From: Bradyrhizobium yuanmingense
GTDB lineage: Bacteria > Pseudomonadota > Alphaproteobacteria > Rhizobiales > Xanthobacteraceae
Reading direction: 5' to 3'
Assembly (NCBI RefSeq): GCF_029167105.1
Contig: NZ_JARFML010000009.1
Span: 1-64,000 of the forward strand
DNA: 64,000 nucleotides
In this document: in pieces, positions 17,218-26,327 of the stretch
Layout of the letters: the number at the start of each line of letters is the position of its first letter
Position numbering within the stretch: the stretch's first letter is position 1
The notes under the pieces: generated by a model
The model's database searches: none
The model's input: the letters and a program-made list of their open reading frames with translations, nothing else
Told to the model about the DNA's origin: nothing
Made by a program: the position numbers and the translations under genes

Positions 17218-19047
17218 ATGCGGCTTCGGCTGTTTGTTTTTTTGATTGTCACGACTTGGCTTGGGATCGGCTCTGCGCTGGCCGAGAAGCGCGTCGCGCT
17301 CGTCATGGGCAACTCGGCCTACAAGAACGTGGCGCGGCTGGCGAACCCCGCGAACGATGCCGCACTGGTCGGCGGCATGTTCAGGAAGGCCGGGTTCGAG
17401 ACCGTCGACATCAAGCTCGACCTGACCGTCGTCGACATGCGCAAGGCGTTGCGCGAATTCGGCAGCAAGGCGCGCGAGGCCGACGTCGCGGTGATCTACT
17501 ACGCCGGCCACGGCATCGAGCTTGATGGCACCAATTATCTGATCCCGACGGACGCAACGCTTGAGACCGATACCGACGTTCTCGACGAGGCGTTCCCGCT
17601 CGACAGGGTGCTGTTTGCCATCGAGCCGGCAAAGCAGCTGCGCCTCGTCATCCTCGATGCCTGCCGCGACAATCCGTTCGCCAAGACGATGAAGCGTACC
17701 GTTGCCTCGCGTGCCATCGGCCGCGGGCTCGCCAAGGTCGAGCCCACCAGCCCGAACACCATGATCGCCTTCGCGGCCAAGGCGGGCTCGACCGCCTCGG
17801 ATGGCGATGCGAAGAACAGCCCGTTTGCCACCGCTCTGGTCGAGCGCCTGCCGACGCCGGGGCTCGACCTGGGCAAGGCCTTTCGATTCGTTCGCGATGA
17901 TGTGCTCAAGACCACCGGCAACAAGCAGGAGCCGTTTGTCTATGGCTCGCTCGGCGGTGACGATTTGGCCCTGGTTCCGGCCAAGCCGGTCGCGGCCGGG
18001 CCGCAAGCGAATCCCCAGGATGCAGTTCGCCGCGATTATGAGCTGGCGTTGCAGGCGGGGGATCGCGACGCGTGGCAAGCGTTCCTCCAAGCCTATCCCG
18101 AGGGTTTTTACGCGAACCTTGCGCGGGTGCAATTGAAGAAGATCGGGGCCGAAGATGCCCGCGCCATCGCCGCAGAGAAAGCCAAGCAGGCTGAAGACGA
18201 GAAGGCGCGGCTCGTGGCAGATCGCGCCAAGAAGGCTGAGCAGGACAAGGCTTCAGCTGCCGCGAAGGCTGCCGAAGATGCCCGCATTGCGGCCGAAAAG
18301 GCCAAGCAGATCGAGGAGGCCAAGGCCGCCGCCGCCGAGCAGCGCAGGAAGGAGGCCGAAGCCGCCGTCGCCAAGGCCCTGGCCGACAAGCAGGCTGCCG
18401 AAAAGGTGATGGCCGAGAAGATTGCAAACGACAAGGCAGCTGCCGAGCTAGCCGCCAAAGAGAAGGCTCAGCGCGACGCTGAGCAGAAGGTCGCGGCCCT
18501 GGCCCCTGCTCAATCGGCGCCCAGCCTGTCGCCGCAGGAGACGGCCAAACTCGTGCAGTCAGAACTCCGTCGAGTCGGATGCCTCGCGAGCAATGCGGAC
18601 GGCGACTGGAATGCGACCTCGCAGCGTTCGCTCACCCTCTTCAACAAATATGCCGGCACGAAGTTCGACGCCAAATTCGCGAGCTTCGAAGCGCTCGATG
18701 CCATCAAGGCCAAGCCGGGGCGCGTCTGCCCGCTCGTGTGCAATCACGGCTTCAAGGCGAACGGCGATACTTGCGTGAAGATCACCTGCCGCGCCGGCTA
18801 CCGCGTCAACGACGACAATGAGTGCGAGAAGGTGCAGGACAAGAAGCCGGTCGCGACCCGCGAGGATGCCAATAAGCGAGACAATGAAAGGAAGAAGGTC
18901 GAAACCACACCCGCGAAGCCGCAAGCGACGGGTCAGATCTATTGCAACTCTGTCGGTTGTCGTCCAGTTCGTTCGGGCTGCCGGCTCGAAAATGCAGGGA
19001 GGGGAAGCGGAATAGGTGGTAGTTCGCTCATTGAAGTCTGCAACTAA
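17218..19047 (+). CDS. Secreted caspase-like (peptidase C14) protein with cysteine-rich tail
   Basis: The 609-residue protein starts with a signal peptide (residues 1-22, ending SALA/EK). The caspase p20-type domain has catalytic His98 in YYAGHG and Cys149 in LDACRD. It is followed by a long Ala/Lys/Glu-rich coiled coil (about 340-480). Then comes a peptidoglycan-binding-like segment (LSPQETAKLVQSELRRVGCLA, GDWNATSQRSLTLF) and cysteine-rich ends (CPLVCNHGF, CRAGYRVN, CNSVGCRPV...VCN). It is probably periplasmic or surface-facing. The ATG was chosen because AGGA and the signal peptide begin there. The same frame stays open beyond the stop codon for 44 codons and repeats the tail module; see the findings. 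Confidence 0.87.
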   Translation: MRLRLFVFLIVTTWLGIGSALAEKRVALVMGNSAYKNVARLANPANDAALVGGMFRKAGFETVDIKLDLTVVDMRKALREFGSKAREADVAVIYYAGHGIELDGTNYLIPTDATLETDTDVLDEAFPLDRVLFAIEPAKQLRLVILDACRDNPFAKTMKRTVASRAIGRGLAKVEPTSPNTMIAFAAKAGSTASDGDAKNSPFATALVERLPTPGLDLGKAFRFVRDDVLKTTGNKQEPFVYGSLGGDDLALVPAKPVAAGPQANPQDAVRRDYELALQAGDRDAWQAFLQAYPEGFYANLARVQLKKIGAEDARAIAAEKAKQAEDEKARLVADRAKKAEQDKASAAAKAAEDARIAAEKAKQIEEAKAAAAEQRRKEAEAAVAKALADKQAAEKVMAEKIANDKAAAELAAKEKAQRDAEQKVAALAPAQSAPSLSPQETAKLVQSELRRVGCLASNADGDWNATSQRSLTLFNKYAGTKFDAKFASFEALDAIKAKPGRVCPLVCNHGFKANGDTCVKITCRAGYRVNDDNECEKVQDKKPVATREDANKRDNERKKVETTPAKPQATGQIYCNSVGCRPVRSGCRLENAGRGSGIGGSSLIEVCN

Positions 19048-19182
19048 GAAGCCGCCGGCCACGGGGGAGGATGCTTGCAGCCAAACGGTTGTCGGCAGGT
19101 GGGGCCCGATTGTGGACTTGAGGTGAGGTCAATTGGGAGGACCAGCCTCGTCGGTGCTGGTAACGCTGAAATCTGTAATTGA
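19048..19182 (+). pseudogene. In-frame second copy of the caspase-like protein's Cys-rich tail
   Basis: After the TAA at 19045-19047 the same reading frame continues for 44 codons to a TGA. It encodes CLQPNGCRQVGPDCGLE followed by a region ending NAEICN. The preceding gene ends with CNSVGCRPVRSGCRLE followed by a region ending IEVCN. The cysteine spacing, the GCR motif and the terminal CN match. It is either a decayed or stop-separated repeat unit, or a readthrough extension. Confidence 0.6.
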
Positions 19183-19261
19183 GCACGTAAAGCTGATCAG
19201 GATGCCGCGCCAGCAATGCTCGCGCCGATCGCGCGTGTTGCCGTAAGAAGCCCAAACAAAA

Positions 19262-19807
19262 CTATCGACGCTTGATCGTACCCTGACCGGAATGATGCGG
19301 CAGCTCGTACGCCATGACGACCCGCGTCTTACCGAGATATTCGAGCTCCTCCACCGCCTGCCAGCCGCGGGAAGCATAATAGCCCGGCAACGTACCAGAC
19401 GTGTAGAGATATAGTTGTCGATAGCCCAGCTCCGCAGTGCGAGCTAGGGCGGCATCAATGAGCGCGCTTCCGACACCTCGACTCCGCTCGCCAGCGGGCA
19501 CAAACAGCTGCGCCATCCACGGCGACAGCGCAGGGCGCATCGTCATCTCGCTGGCGAGCAGATTGACCGAGCCAAGGAGCGTCGTGCCACCCCGGGCAAC
19601 CAGAACTTGCGGCAATTGGCGCGAACGAGCTGCGCGGCAAAGAAACTGCTCATAGTCCGCGACCGAGTCGTAGCCTGTCAGCGGCCCCCAGAACGCGAAT
19701 TGAAGCGCGGCGATCGTCTTCGACAGGCCCGACTCCTCGGTCAGGCGGGCAATTTCAAAAGACGCTTGCATCGATATCGATGGTGATGATTTCCAGTTAG
19801 ATGGCAT
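19262..19807 (-). CDS. GNAT family N-acetyltransferase
   Basis: The 181-residue protein has the acetyl-CoA binding signature of GNAT enzymes, PAGERSRGVGSALIDAAL (RxxGxG type), then LGYRQLYLYTSG and the closing strand GYYASRGWQAVEE. It transfers an acetyl group to an amine of a small molecule or protein; the acceptor is unknown. The start is uncertain: Met13 (19771, MQASFEI) fits the usual domain boundary better, but neither site has a clear ribosome sequence. It is convergent with the caspase-like gene. Confidence 0.82.
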   Translation of the reverse strand: MPSNWKSSPSISMQASFEIARLTEESGLSKTIAALQFAFWGPLTGYDSVADYEQFLCRAARSRQLPQVLVARGGTTLLGSVNLLASEMTMRPALSPWMAQLFVPAGERSRGVGSALIDAALARTAELGYRQLYLYTSGTLPGYYASRGWQAVEELEYLGKTRVVMAYELPHHSGQGTIKRR

Positions 19808-20030
19808 CAGTCTAGTTGCGGGTGACGGTATCCCCTACTCACACATTGTGCCGATCACACCGTTCCCACCGGCTGAGGACCGGGCGTCGTCGTGCAAGCC
19901 GACCTCGTCGAGGCGGAGGGTATCACTGCCGCTGGTGCCAGGGCGCGGCTACGCGTTCTCACGAAGAAATAGATCTCGAGACGGGTCTATACGAAGGTCC
20001 GACGCCATGCGCCCGCCAAAGTCGGCGCGC

Positions 20031-20930
20031 TCACTCCCGCCCCTTCTGCGCCCGATACAGGCTCGGCGTCGTCCCAACCGCCTTGCGGAAGGCGCGGTTG
20101 AAGTTGGCCTGCGAGGAAAATCCTGCGGCAAAAGCGATATCGACCAGGGGGCGATCACTGGTGGACAAGAGCCGCATGGCGAGATCAAGACGCTGACGGC
20201 TGACATATTCATGCGGCGCAGCTCCAGTCGCGGCCTTGAAGCTGCGGGAGAAATGCGCCGGGCTCATGCACGCCACCGACGCCAGATCCTTGACCGTGAA
20301 TTCGCGCTCGACGGATGCTTCGATGAACTCCGTTACGCGCGACAGCCTCTTGGCATCGAGCGGCCGTTGGCTTGCGTTGATTTGCCGAAGCCTGACCGCC
20401 GTGGCCGAGTAGGTGTGCACGAGATGAGCCGATAACGCGCGCCCGAGGCTTTCGATCAGGAGCCGCCCGGTGGAACTCTCCTGTTCGAGCTCCTTCAGGA
20501 TCCGGTCAGCGACATGCTCGATGAACATGTCTCGATCGATGGCCTCGTAGCGGATCGAGATTCCCGACGGATCGATGTCGAGATCCCGGAGCATGGTGTC
20601 GTCGAAAGGCTTGCCGGGAAGAAAGAGATGCAGGCATTCCTGCATCTGGTTCTCGACCCGGATGAAATCCTCGCGGATGCCGGCCGGACAGAGCCACACG
20701 GTGCCTTTTCGGCCGAAGGTGCGCTGCCGCGTGCCTGCGCCTTCGCGATCGACAACCGAGTTGCCGCGCAGCAGGATGGCGATCTCGGTGTCGCGCGGCA
20801 ATTGCGGCGGCAGATCCCCCGGCTCATGGCTCCATCGCTCGGCAAGGAGGTTCCCCCACCGCCGGTCGTTGGACGTCTGGAGCATTCTGCCGGTCACATA
20901 TTTATCGACAGAATTGCCAAGCATACCCAT
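20031..20930 (-). CDS. AraC family transcriptional regulator
   Basis: The 299-residue protein has a variable N-terminal sensing region of about 190 residues and a C-terminal double helix-turn-helix. The latter shows FTVKDLASVACMSPAHFSRSFKAATG and IAFAAGFSSQANFNRAFRKAVGTTP. The start was taken at MGMLGNS with GGAG nearby, rather than the in-frame Met at 20996. It is divergent from the molybdopterin oxidoreductase operon across about 195 bp and is the likely activator. Which compound it senses is unknown. Confidence 0.86.
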   Translation of the reverse strand: MGMLGNSVDKYVTGRMLQTSNDRRWGNLLAERWSHEPGDLPPQLPRDTEIAILLRGNSVVDREGAGTRQRTFGRKGTVWLCPAGIREDFIRVENQMQECLHLFLPGKPFDDTMLRDLDIDPSGISIRYEAIDRDMFIEHVADRILKELEQESSTGRLLIESLGRALSAHLVHTYSATAVRLRQINASQRPLDAKRLSRVTEFIEASVEREFTVKDLASVACMSPAHFSRSFKAATGAAPHEYVSRQRLDLAMRLLSTSDRPLVDIAFAAGFSSQANFNRAFRKAVGTTPSLYRAQKGRE

Positions 20931-20971
20931 CGGGAATCTCCGCCAGATCACGCGATGTGTGGGTAGAAAGG

Positions 20972-20991
20972 TATTGCCGGGTCCAGCAATA
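20972..20991. promoter_or_regulatory. Possible operator in the AraC / molybdoenzyme intergenic region
   Basis: TATTGC and GCAATA form a perfect inverted repeat with an 8-base spacer, between the two divergent genes. It is a candidate regulator site by position only. Confidence 0.3.
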
Positions 20992-21125
20992 ACCATGCCA
21001 GAGATCCGCCCAGCCGTCCATCAGCCCAGAGCAGTCCAGGACAACAACACCGCACGTTTTGAAAAGCCAGGCCGCGCCCGGCCGCCGCATGCTTCGACGT
21101 CTTGAATCAGGAAGCGGAGAGATCC

Positions 21126-23252
21126 ATGGCCCGGACCACGGTCATCGGCGCGTGCCCCCACGATTGCCCGGACACCTGTTCCATCCTGACCACGGTCGAG
21201 GACGGCAAAGCCATCGCGGTCCGCGGCAATCCCGACCATCCGTTCACGCGCGGACGGCTCTGCGTCAAGGTCAACAACTATGAGGAGCGCGTCTACAGCG
21301 ACAAGCGCGTTCTGTATCCGCTGAAGCGGGTCGGCCCGAAAGGTTCCAGGCAGTTTCAACGGATCTCCTGGGATGAGGCCCTGGAGACCATCGCGGCGCG
21401 CTGGACATCTGTCATCGCCGAGCACGGCGCGCAGGCGATCCTGCCCTACAGCTATCTGGGCACGCAGGGCATCATCAACGGGCTCAACGTCGGCGATCCC
21501 CTCTTCAACAAGCTCGGCGCGACCGTCCTGGAGCGCACGTTTTGCGACTCCGCGTCGTGCACGGCCTACATGATGACGATCGGACACACGCCCGGCGTCG
21601 ACCCCGAGAGCTTCGTGCATTCGAAATACATCATCCTGTGGGCCTGCAATACGCTGAGCACGAACTCGCATCACTGGCCGTTCATCGAGCAGGCGAAGAA
21701 GGCCGGCGCCAAGCTGGTGGTGATCGATCCCGTCCGCACCCGCACCGCGCGCCTCGCCGACTGGCATATTCCGATCCGGCCCGGCACCGACGCTGCGCTC
21801 GCGCTGGCGATGATCCACGTCATCATCAAGGAGAACCTGGTCGATCGCGACTACGTCGACAAATACACCGTCGGCTACGACGAGCTGGCGGAACGGGCGT
21901 CGGCTTACACGCCCGAATTCGCCTCGCAGGAAACCGGCATACCCGCCGGCGACATCATCAAGCTGGCACGGGAATTTGCCACGACGCCACCGGCCGTCGT
22001 GCGGATCGGCGTGGCGGTCGAGCGGCACGCCGGCGGCGGCCAGACCGTGCGCGCGATCGCCTGCCTGCCGGGGCTGATCGGAGCCTGGAAGCATGTCGGC
22101 GGCGGCCTGCTCCAACTGCCGATCTGGGCATTCCCGGTTCGATGGGACGTTCTGATGCGTCCCGATCTGCAGCCGGAGAAGATGCGCGTGCTCAATTCGT
22201 GGCGCCTTGGAGCTGCGCTGACGGGCGAGCTCGGCTTCGACCCGCCGATCAAGGCGCTGTTCGTCTACAACGCCAACCCGATGGCGATGGTCACCGAGCA
22301 GGGCAAGCTCGAAAAGGGGCTCGAACGCGAGGACCTCTTCACCGTCGTCAGTGAGCATTTCCTGACCGACACCGCCAGATATGCCGACATCGTCCTGCCC
22401 GCGACCACGCAGCTCGAGCAGAAGGACATCATGTTCTCCTGGGGACATCTTTACCTGTCCTACAACAACCAGGCGATCGCGCCGCTCGGCGAAGCCGTCT
22501 CCAACTCCGAGCTGTTCCGCCGCCTTGCGCGCGCGATGGGCGTCACGGATCCATCCTTCTTCCGCAGCGACGACGAGATCATCGAGGGCTCACTAGACTG
22601 GAGCAACCCGGTCCTTCAGGGCATCACGCTGGATGATGTCAAGGCCAAGGGCTATGTGCGTCTCAACATGCCGGCGCCGGCGGACTGGGCGCCGCATCGC
22701 GAGGGCAATTTTCCGACGGCGTCCGGAAAGTGCGAGTTCAAGTCGACGATCGCCGGCGGCGGCAACTTCGTGGTGCCGCTGTTCCGCCAGGGCTACAACG
22801 GCGACCAGGATGGCACGCCGGTCGATCCCCTGCCCCACTACATCCCGCCGAACGAGAACGCGCGCACCGCGCCCGCGCTCGCGACGCGATACCCACTCAG
22901 CCTGATCTCGCCCAAGAGCCACGCCTTCCTCAATTCCAACTACGGCAACCTGCCGGCGCAGACCGCGCAGGCCGGCGAGGAGCAGGCGGTGCTGCTCAAC
23001 CCGGATGATGCGGCCACGCGCGGGATCGTCGCAGGTGCGCCGATCCGCGTGTTCAACGATCGTGGATCGTTCGAAGCGTTCGCGACCGTTTCGCCCGACA
23101 TCATGCCGGGCGTCGTGGTGGCACCGTCCGGCTACTGGCAGCGGTCCAACCGCAGAGGCGCGACGGTTCATGCGTTGACGCCGCCTGCGTTCGCCGACCT
23201 CGGCCGCGCGCCGACATTCTCCGACATCCTCGTGCAAGTCAGCGGGGCCTGA
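21126..23252 (+). CDS. Molybdopterin oxidoreductase (DMSO reductase superfamily)
   Basis: The 708-residue protein has an N-terminal [4Fe-4S] motif with cysteines 10, 14, 18 and 46 (CPHDCPDTC and RLC). The bis-MGD binding core and a C-terminal molydopterin dinucleotide-binding domain (about 590-700) follow. The likely metal-ligand region is RTFCDSASC; I cannot tell whether Ser or Cys coordinates molybdenum. There is no Tat signal, so it works in the cytoplasm. It heads a tight operon with a ferredoxin (2-bp gap) and a ferredoxin-NADP reductase, which should supply or accept its electrons. The substrate is unknown. The start is supported by GGAGAG upstream of ATG. Confidence 0.88.
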   Translation: MARTTVIGACPHDCPDTCSILTTVEDGKAIAVRGNPDHPFTRGRLCVKVNNYEERVYSDKRVLYPLKRVGPKGSRQFQRISWDEALETIAARWTSVIAEHGAQAILPYSYLGTQGIINGLNVGDPLFNKLGATVLERTFCDSASCTAYMMTIGHTPGVDPESFVHSKYIILWACNTLSTNSHHWPFIEQAKKAGAKLVVIDPVRTRTARLADWHIPIRPGTDAALALAMIHVIIKENLVDRDYVDKYTVGYDELAERASAYTPEFASQETGIPAGDIIKLAREFATTPPAVVRIGVAVERHAGGGQTVRAIACLPGLIGAWKHVGGGLLQLPIWAFPVRWDVLMRPDLQPEKMRVLNSWRLGAALTGELGFDPPIKALFVYNANPMAMVTEQGKLEKGLEREDLFTVVSEHFLTDTARYADIVLPATTQLEQKDIMFSWGHLYLSYNNQAIAPLGEAVSNSELFRRLARAMGVTDPSFFRSDDEIIEGSLDWSNPVLQGITLDDVKAKGYVRLNMPAPADWAPHREGNFPTASGKCEFKSTIAGGGNFVVPLFRQGYNGDQDGTPVDPLPHYIPPNENARTAPALATRYPLSLISPKSHAFLNSNYGNLPAQTAQAGEEQAVLLNPDDAATRGIVAGAPIRVFNDRGSFEAFATVSPDIMPGVVVAPSGYWQRSNRRGATVHALTPPAFADLGRAPTFSDILVQVSGA

Positions 23253-23254
23253 CG

Positions 23255-23560
23255 ATGACCTATGTGGTCACCGACAATTGCCGCGGCTGCCGCTACACCG
23301 AATGCGTCAGCGTCTGCCCGGTGGAGTGCTTTCACGTCGACGACGCCATGACCTATATCGACCCGGAAAACTGCATCGACTGCGGCGGCTGCGCACCGGC
23401 CTGCCCGGTCGGCGCGATCGAGCCGGATTATCGCCTGGCCGCAGACAAGAAGTACTGGATCGACGTCAATCGGAAACGCGCGGCTGAGACTCCCGTGATC
23501 AGTGCGCGTCTGGCGCCGCTGCCGGGCGCCGACCAGCGCAAGCTGGCACTGGGCCGATGA
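23255..23560 (+). CDS. fdxA: FdxA-type ferredoxin (7Fe or 8Fe)
   Basis: The 101-residue ferredoxin has cysteines at 9, 12, 17, 21, 25, 40, 43, 46 and 50. This is the spacing of the Azotobacter FdI-type [3Fe-4S][4Fe-4S] ferredoxins, offset by one. The C-terminal 45 residues form the extension usual for FdxA. It begins two bases after the molybdoenzyme stop and overlaps the reductase gene by four bases, so the three proteins should be made together. It most likely shuttles electrons between the flavoprotein and the molybdoenzyme. Confidence 0.88.
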   Translation: MTYVVTDNCRGCRYTECVSVCPVECFHVDDAMTYIDPENCIDCGGCAPACPVGAIEPDYRLAADKKYWIDVNRKRAAETPVISARLAPLPGADQRKLALGR

Positions 23561-24867
23561 CGGCTTCTCCTGCGAACGAGCTGCGCATCGCCGTCATCGG
23601 CAGCGGACCGAGCGGCTTCTACACGACCGAAGCCCTGTTGCGCTCGGGCGCGCCGGTGACTGTCGACATGTTCGAACGACTGCCCGTGCCGTACGGGCTA
23701 GTACGGTTCGGCGTTGCCCCCGACCATCCGAAGCTCAAGCAGGTCACGTTGGCCTTCGACCGTATCGCCGGCCTGCCCGGGTTCCGGTTCTTCGGCGGCA
23801 TCACGGTCGGAGACGACGTCACGATCGACGAGCTGCGCAAGGCGTACGACGCCGTTGTGCTCGCGACGGGGGCCGAATTGAGCCGGGTCCTCGGCATTCC
23901 CGGCGAGGCATTGCCGGGGTGCCACAGCGCCGGCGATTTCGTCGCGTGGTATAACGGGCATCCGCAATTTGCAGATATTCGGTTCGATCTTGACCATGAG
24001 ACCGCGATCGTCGTCGGCCATGGCAATGTCGCCCTCGACGTGGCGCGCATCCTCGCCAAAACTGCGGACGAGCTGCGCCAGACCGACATTGCGCGCCATG
24101 CGCTCGAGGTTCTGGCAGAGAGCCGGATTCGCGAAATCCAGGTCATCGGCCGCGGCGGACCGGCGCAGGCCAAGTTCAGCGCAAAGGAATTGCGTGACTT
24201 TCTCGAGCTCGGCGCATGCGAGACATTGGTCGACATGCGCAACCTCACCCCCGATGAATTCGAGCCGCAACGCAATCCGGAACTGACCGAAAAGCTGGCG
24301 TTGCTGCGCGCCTTCTCGCAAGCCACCACGACGAAACAGCGGCGCTGCGTCTTCCGCTTTGGTCTGTCACCGTCCGCGATCGGGGGCCGAGGCCGCCTGG
24401 AGACGATCTCGTTCAAGCATGGATCGGGCGCGATCGAGGACATCGCATGCGGCCTCGCTTTCAGCAGCGTCGGCCGGAAGACCGCGCCTATGGCCGGTGT
24501 GCCCTACGACGTGCATCGCGGCGTGCATGCCAATGTCGACGGACGTGTCGCAGCCGACCGTGCGGTGATCGAAGGCCTCTATGTCTGCGGATGGAGCAAG
24601 CGCGGGCCGAACGGCACGATCGGCACCAATCGCGGCTGCGGGATCGCGACCGCAGAGGCCGTGCTGGCGGACATCGCCCAGCGACGGCCTCGCTCGGACA
24701 CACCCGAGGCGCTGCTCGCGCGCCTGAACGGCCGCGTTGCGCGCATCGTGAGCTATCCGGACTGGGGCATGATCGACGCGGCCGAGAAACGCAGGGGAGC
24801 CGCGCTCGGTAAGCCGCGGGAGAAATTCGTCACGATCCCCGACATGCTCGCAGCAATGGGTGCGTAA
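23557..24867 (+). CDS. fprA: Ferredoxin-NADP reductase (FprA / adrenodoxin reductase type)
   Basis: The 436-residue flavoprotein shows the FAD motif VIGSGPSGFYTTEALL near residue 9, then MFERLPVPYGLVRFGVAPDHP, which is characteristic of FprA. The NADP Rossmann motif VVGHGNVALDVARIL follows, and the C-terminal GWSKRGPNGTIGTNR loop. It moves electrons between NADPH and ferredoxin. The ATGA overlap with the ferredoxin gene shows translational coupling. Together with the preceding two genes it gives a complete NADPH-linked electron chain to the molybdenum enzyme. Confidence 0.9.
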   Translation: MTASPANELRIAVIGSGPSGFYTTEALLRSGAPVTVDMFERLPVPYGLVRFGVAPDHPKLKQVTLAFDRIAGLPGFRFFGGITVGDDVTIDELRKAYDAVVLATGAELSRVLGIPGEALPGCHSAGDFVAWYNGHPQFADIRFDLDHETAIVVGHGNVALDVARILAKTADELRQTDIARHALEVLAESRIREIQVIGRGGPAQAKFSAKELRDFLELGACETLVDMRNLTPDEFEPQRNPELTEKLALLRAFSQATTTKQRRCVFRFGLSPSAIGGRGRLETISFKHGSGAIEDIACGLAFSSVGRKTAPMAGVPYDVHRGVHANVDGRVAADRAVIEGLYVCGWSKRGPNGTIGTNRGCGIATAEAVLADIAQRRPRSDTPEALLARLNGRVARIVSYPDWGMIDAAEKRRGAALGKPREKFVTIPDMLAAMGA

Positions 24868-24878
24868 CGGAGAAGTAG

Positions 24879-25097
24879 CTACTCCTGATCGACCAGATCG
24901 TCCTCGAGGATCGCCATCTGGAACTGGAACGAACGATCGTCATCCTCGTCGTCGACGAAGAGCACGCCGATGAATTCCTCGCCGATATAGACTTCGGCAG
25001 AATCGTCCTTCTTGGGCCGCGGCACGACGCGGATCTTGGGATTGCCGAATACGCGCTTCAGATACGCATCTAACTTTCTGACTTCTTTGACGTCCAC
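24879..25097 (-). CDS. DUF3126 family protein
   Basis: The 72-residue acidic protein (MDVKEVRKLDAYLKRVFGN at the start, then EVYIGEEFIGVLFVDDEDDD) matches the small DUF3126 family of alphaproteobacteria, whose role is unknown. Translation starts at GTG with GGAGA nine bases upstream. It follows cysE on the same strand, as it often does in related genomes, but a terminator lies between them. It is convergent with the ferredoxin reductase. Confidence 0.85.
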   Translation of the reverse strand: MDVKEVRKLDAYLKRVFGNPKIRVVPRPKKDDSAEVYIGEEFIGVLFVDDEDDDRSFQFQMAILEDDLVDQE

Positions 25098-25186
25098 GGC
25101 AAGTCTCCGATCGAAAATGGTCGGCGGGTTTTAGGACGAGATGCAGCGAACCGCCAGCACGAATTGTCAAAGAATTTGGGGAGGAA

Positions 25187-25209
25187 AAGGGCCGGAAAAT
25201 CCGGCCCTT
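25187..25209 (-). terminator. Rho-independent terminator of cysE
   Basis: AAGGGCCGGA and TCCGGCCCTT form a 10-bp perfect stem with a 3-base loop. Read on the minus strand it is followed by a short T-rich run (TTCC), 20 bp after the cysE stop. Confidence 0.7.
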
Positions 25210-25228
25210 CGCAGCATCAAGGGCCCGC

Positions 25229-26053
25229 TCAGAGCCCCATTGCGTTGATCATCTGGTCCATGGTGCGCGACGGCTCGGCGCAGCCGGCCTCGCCGACGAT
25301 CTTGGCCGGCACGCCCGCGACCGTGACGTTATGCGGCACCGGCTTGACCACAACGGAGCCTGCGGCGATGCGCGCGCAATGGCCGATCTCGATATTGCCG
25401 AGGATCTTTGCACCGGCGCCGATCAGCACGCCGTGGCGGATCTTCGGATGACGATCCTCGTTCTCCTTGCCGGTACCGCCGAGCGTGACGCCGTGCAGGA
25501 TCGAGACGTCGTCCTCGATCACAGCCGTCTCGCCGCAGACGAAGCCGGTGGCGTGGTCGAGGAAGATGCCGCGGCCGATGCGCGCGGCGGGATTGATGTC
25601 GGTCTGGAACACCGCCGACGACCGGCTCTGAAGGTAATAGGCGAAATCCTTGCGGCCCTTCAGATAGAGCCAGTGCGCGAGGCGATGGGTCTGGATGGCG
25701 TGAAAGCCCTTGAAGTAGAGCAAGGGATCGATGAAGCGCGAGGTCGCGGGATCGCGGTCGTAGACGGCGACGAGGTCGGCGCGGAAGGCGTTGCCGAGAT
25801 CGGGGTCGTCGCGCAGCGCCTCGATATAGGCCTGGCGCACGAGGTCGCCCGACAGCGCGGAATGATCGAGCCGGTCGGCGACGCGGTGGACCACCGAATC
25901 CTCCAGCCGGCCGTGATGCAGCACCGCCGAATAGATGAAGGTCGCAAGCTCCGGCTCGCGGCGGACGATGTCCTCCGCTTCGCTGCGGATCCGGTCCCAG
26001 ATCGGATCGAGCGATGCGAGCTTTCCTCCCGGATTGACCTGATGCACTGCCAT
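25229..26053 (-). CDS. cysE: Serine O-acetyltransferase
   Basis: The 274-residue enzyme makes O-acetylserine from serine and acetyl-CoA, the first step of cysteine synthesis. The N-terminal helical domain (residues 15-150) is followed by hexapeptide repeats with the classic DINPAARIGRGIFLDHATG, VSILHGVTLGGTG and RHPKI motifs. The length is normal. The last residues, DQMINAMGL, match the usual CysE tail that docks cysteine synthase. No cysK is adjacent. Confidence 0.95.
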   Translation of the reverse strand: MAVHQVNPGGKLASLDPIWDRIRSEAEDIVRREPELATFIYSAVLHHGRLEDSVVHRVADRLDHSALSGDLVRQAYIEALRDDPDLGNAFRADLVAVYDRDPATSRFIDPLLYFKGFHAIQTHRLAHWLYLKGRKDFAYYLQSRSSAVFQTDINPAARIGRGIFLDHATGFVCGETAVIEDDVSILHGVTLGGTGKENEDRHPKIRHGVLIGAGAKILGNIEIGHCARIAAGSVVVKPVPHNVTVAGVPAKIVGEAGCAEPSRTMDQMINAMGL

Positions 26054-26327
26054 GAATTTTGCTCTCTCGAATGGGCGTCTTTTGCTCTCTGTATAGCACA
26101 GTCTAGGCGACTAAGTCCTGACGGGCTTGCCTGAGAGTGAACAGCACCTTGCCCCAGAGGGCATCACAAGGCCTTGAAACATAATAGCTTCTTCTGACGC
26201 CCCAAACGGGAAGGTCGGTTCAAGGTGGTCAGAGTTTTGCCAAATTCAAGCCGGGCCGCGTCAAACTATTGGTGAATTCGCCCCCAACCGTTATTGCGGG
26301 CATGATCCGAATGGGGGCAGAGCAGAT

